Positions 14,672 through 21,102 of a stretch of 21,102 nucleotides of DNA are shown one piece after another. Below the pieces are notes generated by a model. It saw only the letters and a list, made by a program, of their open reading frames with translations, ran no database searches and was not told where the DNA came from. The position numbers and the translations under genes were made by a program. The DNA is from an uncultured Oribacterium sp. (GTDB lineage Bacteria > Bacillota > Clostridia > Lachnospirales > Lachnospiraceae). Location of the stretch: contig CAKQPT010000034.1 of NCBI GenBank assembly GCA_934270345.1, forward strand, positions 1 to 21,102. Reading direction: 5' to 3'. Position 1 is the stretch's first letter. Each line of letters opens with the position of its first letter.

Positions 14672-15544
14672 TCAGATGCTGATCGACCAGCAGTTGGTAT
14701 AGGTCTGCTCCGGCTCCACGGTGATGAAGTCCGGCTTCGTTTCGAACTCGTCGATGACGCCGTCTGTCGATGGGAGGGACGACCACGGCTCGATGCAGAC
14801 AAACGGGGCGTCGGTCTCCGGCGCGTGCCAGATGCCGAGGTACGGCATGTCCGGGAAGGCCACGGTGACCTTCTTCTCGTCCTTCTGTGAGCCCAGCGTG
14901 ACGGTATGCGGCATATCCTTCAGGATGATCGCATCGTGGTCAAACAGGCTGTGCTGCAGCGGCAGATAGCGCCCCTCTTCCAGTGCGTAGTCATGCATAC
15001 CACCGCTGATTGTATAGCGCTCGGTGAGCTCCATCTGCTTCGGGATCGATACCTCATGGAAGTCGAGCCGGTAGTCCTCGAAGCGGAGCGCTGGGTTCAG
15101 CGGCACATTGAAGCCCGGATGGATACCATAGCCAAAACGCATCGTGCGCGCATCGCAGTTTCGAACCTGGAACTTCACGCTCAGCGTTTTTCCACATAAG
15201 CTATAGAAGATATCCACGGTCCACGCACGATCGTAAAGCTGCCGCGTCGACGCATCCGACTGAAGCTGCAGATGCAGGAAAGTTTCACTCTCCTCCACCT
15301 TCATAAGCTCGTAATCCCGCAGGAAGCCATGCTGGCCCATCTCATGCAGCGCGCCATCCATCCGATACTGATTATTCGTGAGCCGCCCGATGCACGGGAA
15401 CAGCTGCGGCGCATGCCGCTTCCAGTACCTCGCATCCCCGATCCAGATATACTCCGTCTGCGCCGCATCCCGCAGGGACACCAGCTCGCCGCCCTTACTC
15501 GACACCTGCACTTCCATCTCACTGTTCCTAAGCGTATAAATCAT
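14672..15544 (-). CDS. Aldose 1-epimerase family protein (LacX-like)
   Basis: 290 aa, galactose-mutarotase fold; probably interconverts anomers of an aldose or sugar phosphate in the cytosol. Visible: KGGELVSLRD near the N-terminus, RHAPQLFPCIGRLTNN, GQHGFLRDYE with one catalytic His, FGYGIHPGFNVPL with the second His, and the acidic CIEPWSSLPS near the C-terminus. The HAPxLFPxxGRL and GQHGFLRD blocks fit the LacX branch. Start at 15544 is chosen because AAGGAG lies 5 nt upstream; an ATG eight codons earlier has none. Substrate cannot be told. It stands between repeat copy 1 and the AbiE-type genes. Confidence 0.93.
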   Translation of the reverse strand: MIYTLRNSEMEVQVSSKGGELVSLRDAAQTEYIWIGDARYWKRHAPQLFPCIGRLTNNQYRMDGALHEMGQHGFLRDYELMKVEESETFLHLQLQSDASTRQLYDRAWTVDIFYSLCGKTLSVKFQVRNCDARTMRFGYGIHPGFNVPLNPALRFEDYRLDFHEVSIPKQMELTERYTISGGMHDYALEEGRYLPLQHSLFDHDAIILKDMPHTVTLGSQKDEKKVTVAFPDMPYLGIWHAPETDAPFVCIEPWSSLPSTDGVIDEFETKPDFITVEPEQTYTNCWSISI

Positions 15545-15609
15545 CACCACTCCTTCTTTCTCGCACAATCCGCCTCAGATCGTCATTTCTTTAACAAGAC
15601 AACTATACC

Positions 15610-15633
15610 CTATTTTCTAAAAGAAGAAAATAG
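15610..15633. repeat. A+T-rich hairpin between AbiEii-like gene and epimerase
   Basis: CTATTTTC (15610-15617) and GAAAATAG (15626-15633), a perfect 8-bp stem with an 8-nt loop, 26 nt past the toxin stop codon. There is no U-tract, so it is a weak terminator candidate at best. Confidence 0.45.
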
Positions 15634-15658
15634 ATATAGAGCAAACATTTCAGGCTAC

Positions 15659-16603
15659 TTATTCGTCTATAGAAGCAAACACTTGACTGATATATTTAAA
15701 TGCCTGCTCTGCTTTTGCGAAGCTCTGTCGTTCAGATGTATAAAGCAGATCTTCGTGTAGTGTTTCATATCTTCCACGGATTTCATCGTCAAAATACCGT
15801 TCCCAGTTTTCAAATGCATATGCCCCCAACGGATCATATTTTTCGGACACGTTGCGTTTCTGAAGATAGAAACTGTCAGTTTCTTTTGTAATCTTCAGAA
15901 GTTGCTTCAACTCCTCCGTATTCTTCAGAAAATCCTGGATATCACTGCGATCCAGAAGAACCGTAACATCGTATATGTGACGAACTTTTCTTGGAAGGGT
16001 TCCGCAAATCGCATGCCGTTTAACTGACAACACCTTATCAAGAAATGTTCGTGTGATATCAAGAGTATTTACCTGGACTTCCTGCAACCCAAATTCAGTC
16101 ACGGCATCCTGCATACCTTTTTCTTCGAGATATTCCTGAATATACGTCTTCATGCTTCTCTTCGAAAATGGATCCGGGCGAACGCTGGAGCCGATTTCCA
16201 GCTTAACCCTGCAGTTTTCTCTGCTTCCGTTTTCAGGCCATACATATGCGCTTTTATTTCGATCATTACGCTCAGCTTCTATTTTTTCCAGACAAAACCC
16301 CTTTGATATAGCATCCTCAATCCGTTTCAAGGTTCTACTGTATTTCTTATTATTCATATCCTCTATGGGTATGAATGTAAGATCGATATCCTCCGAAAAA
16401 CGATTGATAGATCCCGGATAACATTTACTGAGCGAGGTTCCACCCTTAAATACACAGGTTTCAGCATATTCGCTGTTTTGAAGGTTTTGCATCAGCTGAA
16501 CAATATAGTAGTCTCTGCGAACCGCATCCGCAGGCACTCCAATATAATCTGCCACGATAGCAATCAGCTCTTCGAAATCTTCTCTATGTTCATGCAGATT
16601 CAT
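15659..16603 (-). CDS. AbiEii/AbiGii-type nucleotidyltransferase toxin
   Basis: 314 aa. Members of this family are nucleotidyltransferase toxins of type IV-style toxin-antitoxin or abortive-infection systems. They block growth by modifying nucleic acid or tRNA when not countered by the AbiEi partner. The active-site signature is clear: VFKGGTSLSKCYPGSINRFSEDIDLTF (about 51-77), with GGTSLSK and the DID acidic pair (D72, D74). Start ATG 16603 is preferred over one 75 nt upstream, as GGAGG lies 6 nt before it and it overlaps the antitoxin end by 14 nt, a coupled layout. Visibly richer in A+T than its neighbours, which suggests acquisition by transfer. Confidence 0.93.
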   Translation of the reverse strand: MNLHEHREDFEELIAIVADYIGVPADAVRRDYYIVQLMQNLQNSEYAETCVFKGGTSLSKCYPGSINRFSEDIDLTFIPIEDMNNKKYSRTLKRIEDAISKGFCLEKIEAERNDRNKSAYVWPENGSRENCRVKLEIGSSVRPDPFSKRSMKTYIQEYLEEKGMQDAVTEFGLQEVQVNTLDITRTFLDKVLSVKRHAICGTLPRKVRHIYDVTVLLDRSDIQDFLKNTEELKQLLKITKETDSFYLQKRNVSEKYDPLGAYAFENWERYFDDEIRGRYETLHEDLLYTSERQSFAKAEQAFKYISQVFASIDE

Positions 16604-17285
16604 AGAATTCCTCCATTTCCGGGATGGCATATGACGAAAGTGTTGATAAGAACTGATGCAACGAATTTTCAACACCAAAGTAATTCAGGAAGCTCTGCAG
16701 AAATGCAATCGTAGATTTCTTATACTTCCGGTTTTTCAGAACTGACACGGTAACTTCATCCGAGTAGTTCATTGCAAATTTTCTCATATATGCGGCCAAT
16801 GCAGGCTTCCTTATATCTTCGATGGACTTATAATTCTGAAGGATCTCCATAGTTTCTATGACTGGAATCGTATCCTTCGTCAAGGCAATCCCACTGTTCA
16901 TGACGCATACATTCTGGATTGTCTTCTTCTGTTCTGGAATGGCGGAGGAAAGGACCTCCACCCGTTTACTGATCTGTGTTGTTAATCCTTTTTGATTGTA
17001 CAGTCTGTACCCGATGACGATTCCTCGTTCACCGTACGTATAATGACCGACGATTTCTTTTTCACTGATAGGGACAGCTCCAAAGCGTGATTTCTTAGGT
17101 CGATAATAAAGCCCCTTGGTAAGATGCACCAGAGAGCCTTGTCTGCGCATTCTTTCCAGTGTCTTATAGTAAGTCATTTCAGGAACCGAGCTGAATGATT
17201 TCTGATATAAAGCACTGACTTCCAAAATTCTGTTCTCCGGCTCCTGTTCAATTACAGTCTCGATATATTTTGCATAGCTGCTCAT
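16590..17285 (-). CDS. AbiEi-type (DUF6088-like) antitoxin with winged-helix N-terminus
   Basis: 231 aa. Partner of the nucleotidyltransferase toxin; the family has an N-terminal winged helix that binds operator DNA and represses the operon, and a C-terminal domain needed to neutralise the toxin. Here residues 1-65 include the helix-turn-helix-like VSALYQKSFSSVPEMTYYKTLERMRRQGSLVHLTKGLYYRP, typical of the group. Start at 17285 has AGGAGG 6 nt upstream; the longer start 39 nt earlier lies in the promoter region. An inverted-repeat operator candidate overlaps its promoter. A+T-rich like the toxin. Confidence 0.88.
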   Translation of the reverse strand: MSSYAKYIETVIEQEPENRILEVSALYQKSFSSVPEMTYYKTLERMRRQGSLVHLTKGLYYRPKKSRFGAVPISEKEIVGHYTYGERGIVIGYRLYNQKGLTTQISKRVEVLSSAIPEQKKTIQNVCVMNSGIALTKDTIPVIETMEILQNYKSIEDIRKPALAAYMRKFAMNYSDEVTVSVLKNRKYKKSTIAFLQSFLNYFGVENSLHQFLSTLSSYAIPEMEEFYESA

Positions 17286-17304
17286 ACGGCACCTCCTTAA
17301 TACC

Positions 17305-17332
17305 AATATATGTCCAGCCGCCAAAATGTCAA
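17305..17332 (-). promoter_or_regulatory. Promoter of the AbiEi/AbiEii operon
   Basis: Minus strand: -35 TTGACA (17332-17327), a 16-nt spacer, -10 TATATT (17310-17305). The -10 box ends 19 nt before the antitoxin ATG, so the 5' leader is very short. Confidence 0.8.
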
Positions 17333-17376
17333 GTAGAATTCATTTTTACTTGAATACATTGAGTTACTACTGTAAC
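17330..17376. promoter_or_regulatory. Candidate antitoxin operators
   Basis: CAAGTA (17330-17335) and TACTTG (17347-17352) form an inverted repeat overlapping the -35 box. A second dyad GTTAC-TACT-GTAAC (17363-17376) lies just upstream. AbiEi family antitoxins are known to repress their promoter by binding inverted repeats, so these are the likely sites. Confidence 0.55.
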
Positions 17377-17401
17377 AGTTCAGCCGTGTGTATTTCTTGA
17401 T

Positions 17402-17517
17402 ATACAGATGTTTTTTTGGGCGTCTACCGGTGCGCCTCTTTTCGTTCGAGCGGGTGATGCTGTATCAAAGCAGTCAAATATGAGAATGATGCTAACGGTA
17501 AGCGGGAATCTGGAGGC
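17402..17517 (+). repeat. Intergenic repeat copy 2
   Basis: Same orientation as copy 1, from ATACAGATGTTTTTTT to TCTGGAGG, lacking the 87-bp internal segment. Matching blocks include GCGTCTACCGG, GCGCCTCTTTT, CGTTCGAGCGGGTGATGCTG and GATGCTAACG. Together the copies bracket the epimerase and AbiE-type genes as direct repeats about 3 kb apart. Confidence 0.75.
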
Positions 17518-17595
17518 CTCCTCATGAGCGGGGGTGGGACCAAAACGTACTTACCTTCACAGATGTCATGGGGGTGGGCGAATGAGGAGAGCCTC
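17513..17595. repeat. Large imperfect hairpin with duplicated GGGGGTGGG
   Basis: GAGGCCTCCTCAT (17513-17525) pairs with ATGAGGAGAGCCTC (17582-17595) around 56 nt that holds two GGGGGTGGG blocks. A diverged copy of one arm plus G-run (CTCCTTATGAGCAGGGGTGGG on the minus strand) lies at 13787-13807. The function is not known. Confidence 0.55.
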
Positions 17596-17649
17596 AAACT
17601 ACGCTAGAGCGCCTAAGGATGGCTGAACGGTTACATTAATAAAACACGA

Positions 17650-17708
17650 TAAAAAGCCCGGAGGGCCGACAGCGAAGCGCTTTGCTTCTGATGGCGCCCC
17701 TCCGGGCT
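17650..17708 (-). terminator. Terminator of the PrpF-hydratase operon
   Basis: Minus strand AGCCCGGAGGG (17708-17698) and CCCTCCGGGCT (17665-17655), a perfect 11-bp stem with a 32-nt loop containing a second hairpin (GAAGC/GCTTC), followed by TTTTT. It begins 17 nt after the hydratase stop. Confidence 0.9.
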
Positions 17709-17724
17709 CTTAGAAAACTGCGTC

Positions 17725-20169
17725 TTACAGTCCCATATCTTCGCGGTAGGAGTTGATCATCGAGCCTGCGAGAAGAATCTTCTTCTCGGATTCGGTGACA
17801 TCCTTGAGCTCAAGTTTCATCTCGCGAGTTGTCTTTCCGTCGGCGCTGATCACCGTGGCTGCGACCTCGGTCGCGCCGTCTGCAACGGCCTGACGGATGC
17901 CCGGAAGCCATACATACTCGCCGACAGCGAGGTCAATGTTCTCGTCCGGACAGGTAAATGGCAGCATGCCCCAGTTTACACAGTTACTGCGGTAGCGCTT
18001 TGTCGCGTAGTCGATGCAGATGTTTGCGAGGCCGCCGAGTACCTTCTGGCAGGAAGCCGCATACTCACGAGCGGAGCCATCGCCCGGGCGCTTCGCATAT
18101 AGTACCGAACCGAGGCCGGTAGACTTCATGAGCTGTGACAGCTCTGCAGGATCGTCTGCATTGATACCGACCGCATGAAGAACGGAGTAGAACTTCTGGG
18201 CGGTCGCTGCATCACCGGCGAGTCTCGCCTTCTCGAAGGCCTGTGCAGCCTTCGCGTTCGGTACGTACTGCGGATCCTTACGCTGGAGGGTAAACTCGGA
18301 GATCTTGTACGGGTTCGAGCGGTAGGATGCGGTCTCACCGGACGGAATCAGCTCATCGGTCGTGGTGACATCATCACGGATGACGGAGGCTACCTGAAGA
18401 AGGAGGTTATCGGTCAGAGCGACCATCTCCGGCCAGTCCTTGATCGCCGGGCCATACTGGATCTCGGTCTCTGGCTCTGCCTTGCCATAGCCGTTGTAGA
18501 CGATGTTCTCATAGATGCGCTCATCGAATTCATACTTCGGATACTGGATGTGCTCGAAGATGTCCTTCATCTCCTCTGCGGAGGTCAGAAGACCGCCGTT
18601 GAACGCGGTTGCGGCGATGGAGCGGGAATCCATCAGCGCTGCACTTGCGACTTGACCCTGACCTGGCTTACTGCCCTCACGGTTCGGGAAGTTACGGGTG
18701 GAATGACGGATGGAAAACGCGTTGTTCTCAGGGCAGTCGGATGCACCGAAGCATGGGCCGCAGAAAGCCGTCTTCACGCGTACACCGTGGATCATGAGCT
18801 CGTTCATCGCACCGATGCGATTGAGCTCGACCATGATCGGCTGGGACGCCGGATATACGTTAAATGCAAACTGACCGAGCGCCCGCTTACTCTCTTGCGC
18901 TACCTGCTCGACCGCGTAGATGTTCTCGAAGGAACCCGCGGCACAGCCGGCGATCGCTGCCTGATCCACGCGGATACGACGATCGACCGGGAAGGCATTT
19001 GGAAGAACCGGCTGCGCTTCTGATGATGTGCCACCATGTTCCGAACCGGTCGCCGAATTCGGTGCAGACGCTTCCGACTGTGCAGACGGGAGGGTATGTG
19101 CCTTCTGGTCGGAAACATTGGCCCACGGAACGATCTTCTCCTCGAGGTTCGGGTGGATATCCGGGGTGTTCTCGAAGGTCTTCACTGCCTGCTCCTCGAC
19201 CCACTTCGCATACTTCTCCGGCTCAGCGATGACCTCGCGAAGCGGGAAGGCATTGCTTGGATGGTACGGAAGGGCAATCATCGGCTCGACAGTATCGAGA
19301 TCGATCTCCACGACCGCATCATAAAGGGCTGCGTTGCCCGGCTGCATCTTCTTATAATCCTGCGGACGCTTGTGGATCTCGAAGTACTCCTTTACGACGT
19401 CGTCGGTCTCCCAGATGGAGGACAGACATGCGGACTCGGTGGTCATGGTGTCGATGCCGTTACGGAAATCCATGGACATGGAGTGGACGCCCGGTCCGAT
19501 GAACTCGAGGACCGCGTTCTTCACGAACTTGTTCCTGAAGGTCGCACCGATCAGCGTGAGGGCCACATCCATCGGGCCAACCCAAGGCTTCGGGCTGCCG
19601 TGCAGAAGCACTGCGATGACCTTCGGGTACTTGATTTCATAGAGCTTACCGATCATGGCCTTCGCGAGCTCTGGACCGCCCTCGCCGATTGAAACGGAAC
19701 CCTGGGTGCCGTAACGGGTGTGGGAATCGGATACGATCGCCATATCGCCGGACTTGATCAGCATCTCACGCATATACTGGTGGATGACCGCCTCGTGTGG
19801 TGGAACGAAGATGCCGCCAAACTTATGGCAGGCAGTCTCTGCGTACTTATGCACATCGGTATTGATGGTACCACCGACGGCTGCGAGACAGTTGTGGCAG
19901 TTTGTGAAGACGGTCGGCATCGGGAACTTCTGAAGTCCGGATGCGACGGCTGTCTGCAGGATGCCGACATAGGTGTTGTCATAGACACCCATCTCATCGA
20001 AGCGGATCTGGAGATTCTCCATATCGCCGCTGTGGTTGTGTGCCTGCAGCACCTGATAACTCAGTGTCTGCTGCTTCGCTGCCGCAAGGTCGATCTCCGG
20101 ATGTTCCGAAACCGACGCCAGCACATCATCATTTAAAACAAGCTGTGGGCCCTCATGTAACTTGATCAT
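17725..20169 (-). CDS. Aconitase-superfamily hydratase (YbhJ-like)
   Basis: 814 aa [4Fe-4S] hydro-lyase related to aconitase. N-terminal catalytic domains carry TNCHNCLAAVGG (about 89-100) and VSDSHTRYGTQGS (about 146-158), the equivalent of the aconitase DSH signature. Cluster ligands are recognisable as C409 in AGCAAGSFENI (where aconitase has CTNSS) and C470/C473 in FCGPCFG, with RNFPNREGS following. The swivel-like domain ends the protein. A low-complexity Ser/Ala/Thr/Gly linker (about 353-390) interrupts the body, making it longer than E. coli YbhJ. Its neighbour is a PrpF-family isomerase, as in E. coli ybhH-ybhJ. PrpF partners act on methylaconitate- or oxalomesaconate-like acids, so the substrate is probably a tricarboxylic acid, not proven to be citrate. 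ATG start with AGGAGAG upstream. Confidence 0.9.
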   Translation of the reverse strand: MIKLHEGPQLVLNDDVLASVSEHPEIDLAAAKQQTLSYQVLQAHNHSGDMENLQIRFDEMGVYDNTYVGILQTAVASGLQKFPMPTVFTNCHNCLAAVGGTINTDVHKYAETACHKFGGIFVPPHEAVIHQYMREMLIKSGDMAIVSDSHTRYGTQGSVSIGEGGPELAKAMIGKLYEIKYPKVIAVLLHGSPKPWVGPMDVALTLIGATFRNKFVKNAVLEFIGPGVHSMSMDFRNGIDTMTTESACLSSIWETDDVVKEYFEIHKRPQDYKKMQPGNAALYDAVVEIDLDTVEPMIALPYHPSNAFPLREVIAEPEKYAKWVEEQAVKTFENTPDIHPNLEEKIVPWANVSDQKAHTLPSAQSEASAPNSATGSEHGGTSSEAQPVLPNAFPVDRRIRVDQAAIAGCAAGSFENIYAVEQVAQESKRALGQFAFNVYPASQPIMVELNRIGAMNELMIHGVRVKTAFCGPCFGASDCPENNAFSIRHSTRNFPNREGSKPGQGQVASAALMDSRSIAATAFNGGLLTSAEEMKDIFEHIQYPKYEFDERIYENIVYNGYGKAEPETEIQYGPAIKDWPEMVALTDNLLLQVASVIRDDVTTTDELIPSGETASYRSNPYKISEFTLQRKDPQYVPNAKAAQAFEKARLAGDAATAQKFYSVLHAVGINADDPAELSQLMKSTGLGSVLYAKRPGDGSAREYAASCQKVLGGLANICIDYATKRYRSNCVNWGMLPFTCPDENIDLAVGEYVWLPGIRQAVADGATEVAATVISADGKTTREMKLELKDVTESEKKILLAGSMINSYREDMGL

Positions 20170-20236
20170 TTTTTCTCTCTCCTATATCTCGTCTTCTTCG
20201 CCTCAGCGGGACATACTGTCATCACAGAAGCTGTTC

Positions 20237-20252
20237 GCGGGCAGCTGCCCGC
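20237..20252. repeat. 16-bp perfect palindrome between PrpF-like gene and hydratase
   Basis: GCGGGCAGCTGCCCGC lies in the 114-nt gap. No U-tract follows on either strand, so it is more likely an mRNA processing or stabilising hairpin than a terminator. Confidence 0.55.
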
Positions 20253-20283
20253 CTCTTCACGTATCTGCCAAATCTGCTTTCTT

Positions 20284-21102
20284 TCAGCGAATGTAAACGT
20301 ATCCGTCCATGATGCGACGGGCCGTTCTCGTTACGCCGCCCTTCAGCACGGTCTCGCCATCCATCTTCATATCGACTTCGGTGACACCGGAGGAGTGGCC
20401 GAGGCGAATGATGTCGCCCTCTACCGGACGCACGAGCTCGGACACGATGGTTCCCGGAATCTTCGCTGCCGCACCGCTCGCGACGGCGACGGTCATCGGA
20501 TAGGCCTTATGCAGCATGCCGACAGAAATCGCACGTACGCAGAGATCCATCGCATCGGCCGAAACGGTCTTGCCATCCATGTTCACATAATCCTGCGCTG
20601 CGCTTACGATCGATACCTTCGGTGCGGAAGTTGCCTTCGTGCGGGCCTCCATATAATCCTCGACGAAGCCGATCTTCTGTGCAGCCATACCACGGATGCG
20701 CTCGATGTGCTCCATGACCTCCTGGTTGTTATTGAGCTCGGTCAGCTCGGTACCCTGGATGCCGAGATCTGAAGCCTTGATGAAGACAACTGGATTCGAG
20801 CAGTCCATGACAGTAACGGTCGCAGGACCATAACCCGGAACATCAAACACCTCCTGCTTCTGGCCGGTCGGGAAGAGCTTACCGGTACGGGAACCGGACG
20901 GATCCTCGAAATACATATCGATACGGGAGCCGCTGCCCGGCACACCCTGGATCACCTCGTCGCCATACATGCAGGCATGGCCGTCCTTTACGCGCACATG
21001 CTCCTCGATGACCTTATCTGTGTTGGTGTTGTATACACGCACCACGGTGATCGGCTCGACCGCCTCGACGAGTCCCTCATCGATGGCATATGGTCCGACG
21101 GC
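20284..21102 (-). CDS. PrpF-family isomerase (YbhH/GalD-like), 5' end outside the window
   Basis: 272 codons are visible and the frame stays open to the window edge (AVGPYAIDEGLVEAVEPIT precedes the first GTG), so the N-terminal roughly 80-90 residues are missing. PrpF proteins have the diaminopimelate-epimerase fold and shift double bonds in acids such as methylaconitate or 4-oxalomesaconate. Typical segments: VRVYNTNTDKVIEEHVRVKDG, PGSGSRIDMYFEDPSGSRTGKLFPTG, VTVMDCSNPVVFIKASDLGIQGTEL, RAISVGMLHKAYPMTVAVASGAAAKIPGTIV and the closing GGVTRTARRIMDGYVYI. The Cys in MDCSNP is a plausible catalytic-site residue by family analogy. It precedes the hydratase in the same direction by 114 nt and likely supplies or uses its substrate. 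Confidence 0.92.
   Translation of the reverse strand, partial: AVGPYAIDEGLVEAVEPITVVRVYNTNTDKVIEEHVRVKDGHACMYGDEVIQGVPGSGSRIDMYFEDPSGSRTGKLFPTGQKQEVFDVPGYGPATVTVMDCSNPVVFIKASDLGIQGTELTELNNNQEVMEHIERIRGMAAQKIGFVEDYMEARTKATSAPKVSIVSAAQDYVNMDGKTVSADAMDLCVRAISVGMLHKAYPMTVAVASGAAAKIPGTIVSELVRPVEGDIIRLGHSSGVTEVDMKMDGETVLKGGVTRTARRIMDGYVYIR

Larger units (their letters stand above)
17286..17724. other. 440-nt gap between AbiE-type operon and hydratase
   Basis: Holds the antitoxin promoter and operators, repeat copy 2, a large imperfect hairpin with duplicated GGGGGTGGG (17513-17595), and the hydratase terminator. No gene is seen. Confidence 0.7.

Noticed and set aside
20284..21045. GTG at 21045 as the true start of the PrpF-like gene
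   Set aside because: The frame stays open to the window edge with family-like sequence before it, so the gene is truncated by the window instead.

Overview
The window looks like a chromosomal segment of an anaerobic, fermentative Firmicute, most likely Lachnospiraceae. This rests on the Ala/Thr-rich lipoprotein linker, the short clostridial ThiC, GlpP-type antitermination and strong AGGAGG ribosome binding sites. The assignment is inferred from protein style, not from a marker gene. Every convincing gene is on the minus strand; the long plus-strand frames are shadows. The genes below are listed right to left, which is the direction of transcription.

20.3-21.1 kb and 17.7-20.2 kb: a PrpF-family isomerase, cut by the window edge, followed by an aconitase-superfamily hydratase. 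This pairing resembles E. coli ybhH/ybhJ. A strong terminator ends the unit. 17.3-15.7 kb: an A+T-richer AbiEi/AbiEii-type toxin-antitoxin pair with its own promoter and an inverted-repeat operator. 15.5-14.7 kb: a LacX-like aldose 1-epimerase. Two diverged direct copies of an intergenic repeat flank the toxin-antitoxin pair and the epimerase. About 1 kb of gene-free, repeat-rich DNA follows, then alanine racemase (alr).

12.4-5.9 kb: a complete glycerol regulon, glpP-glpK-glpF-glpA-(GlpB-like flavoprotein)-DUF1667. It begins at one promoter. Two leader regions, before glpP and before glpA, each carry a U-tract terminator preceded by the same sequence motif. This suggests that GlpP antiterminates at both. 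5.9-4.4 kb: thiC behind its own promoter, a TPP riboswitch and a riboswitch-controlled terminator.

4.2-0.1 kb: a polar amino acid ABC transporter operon (permease, permease, ATPase, lipoprotein). Its leader is the most interesting part of the window. A well-placed ribosome binding site precedes a 35-codon ORF with seven consecutive cysteine codons. An intrinsic terminator follows, and its 5' arm and loop are perfectly complementary over 8 nt to the end of the leader ORF. This is the layout of a ribosome-mediated cysteine attenuator, and it marks the transporter as a probable cysteine/cystine importer. The same operon carries two copies of a paired GGGGTCAGACCCC palindrome element and a row of hairpins before the binding-protein gene.
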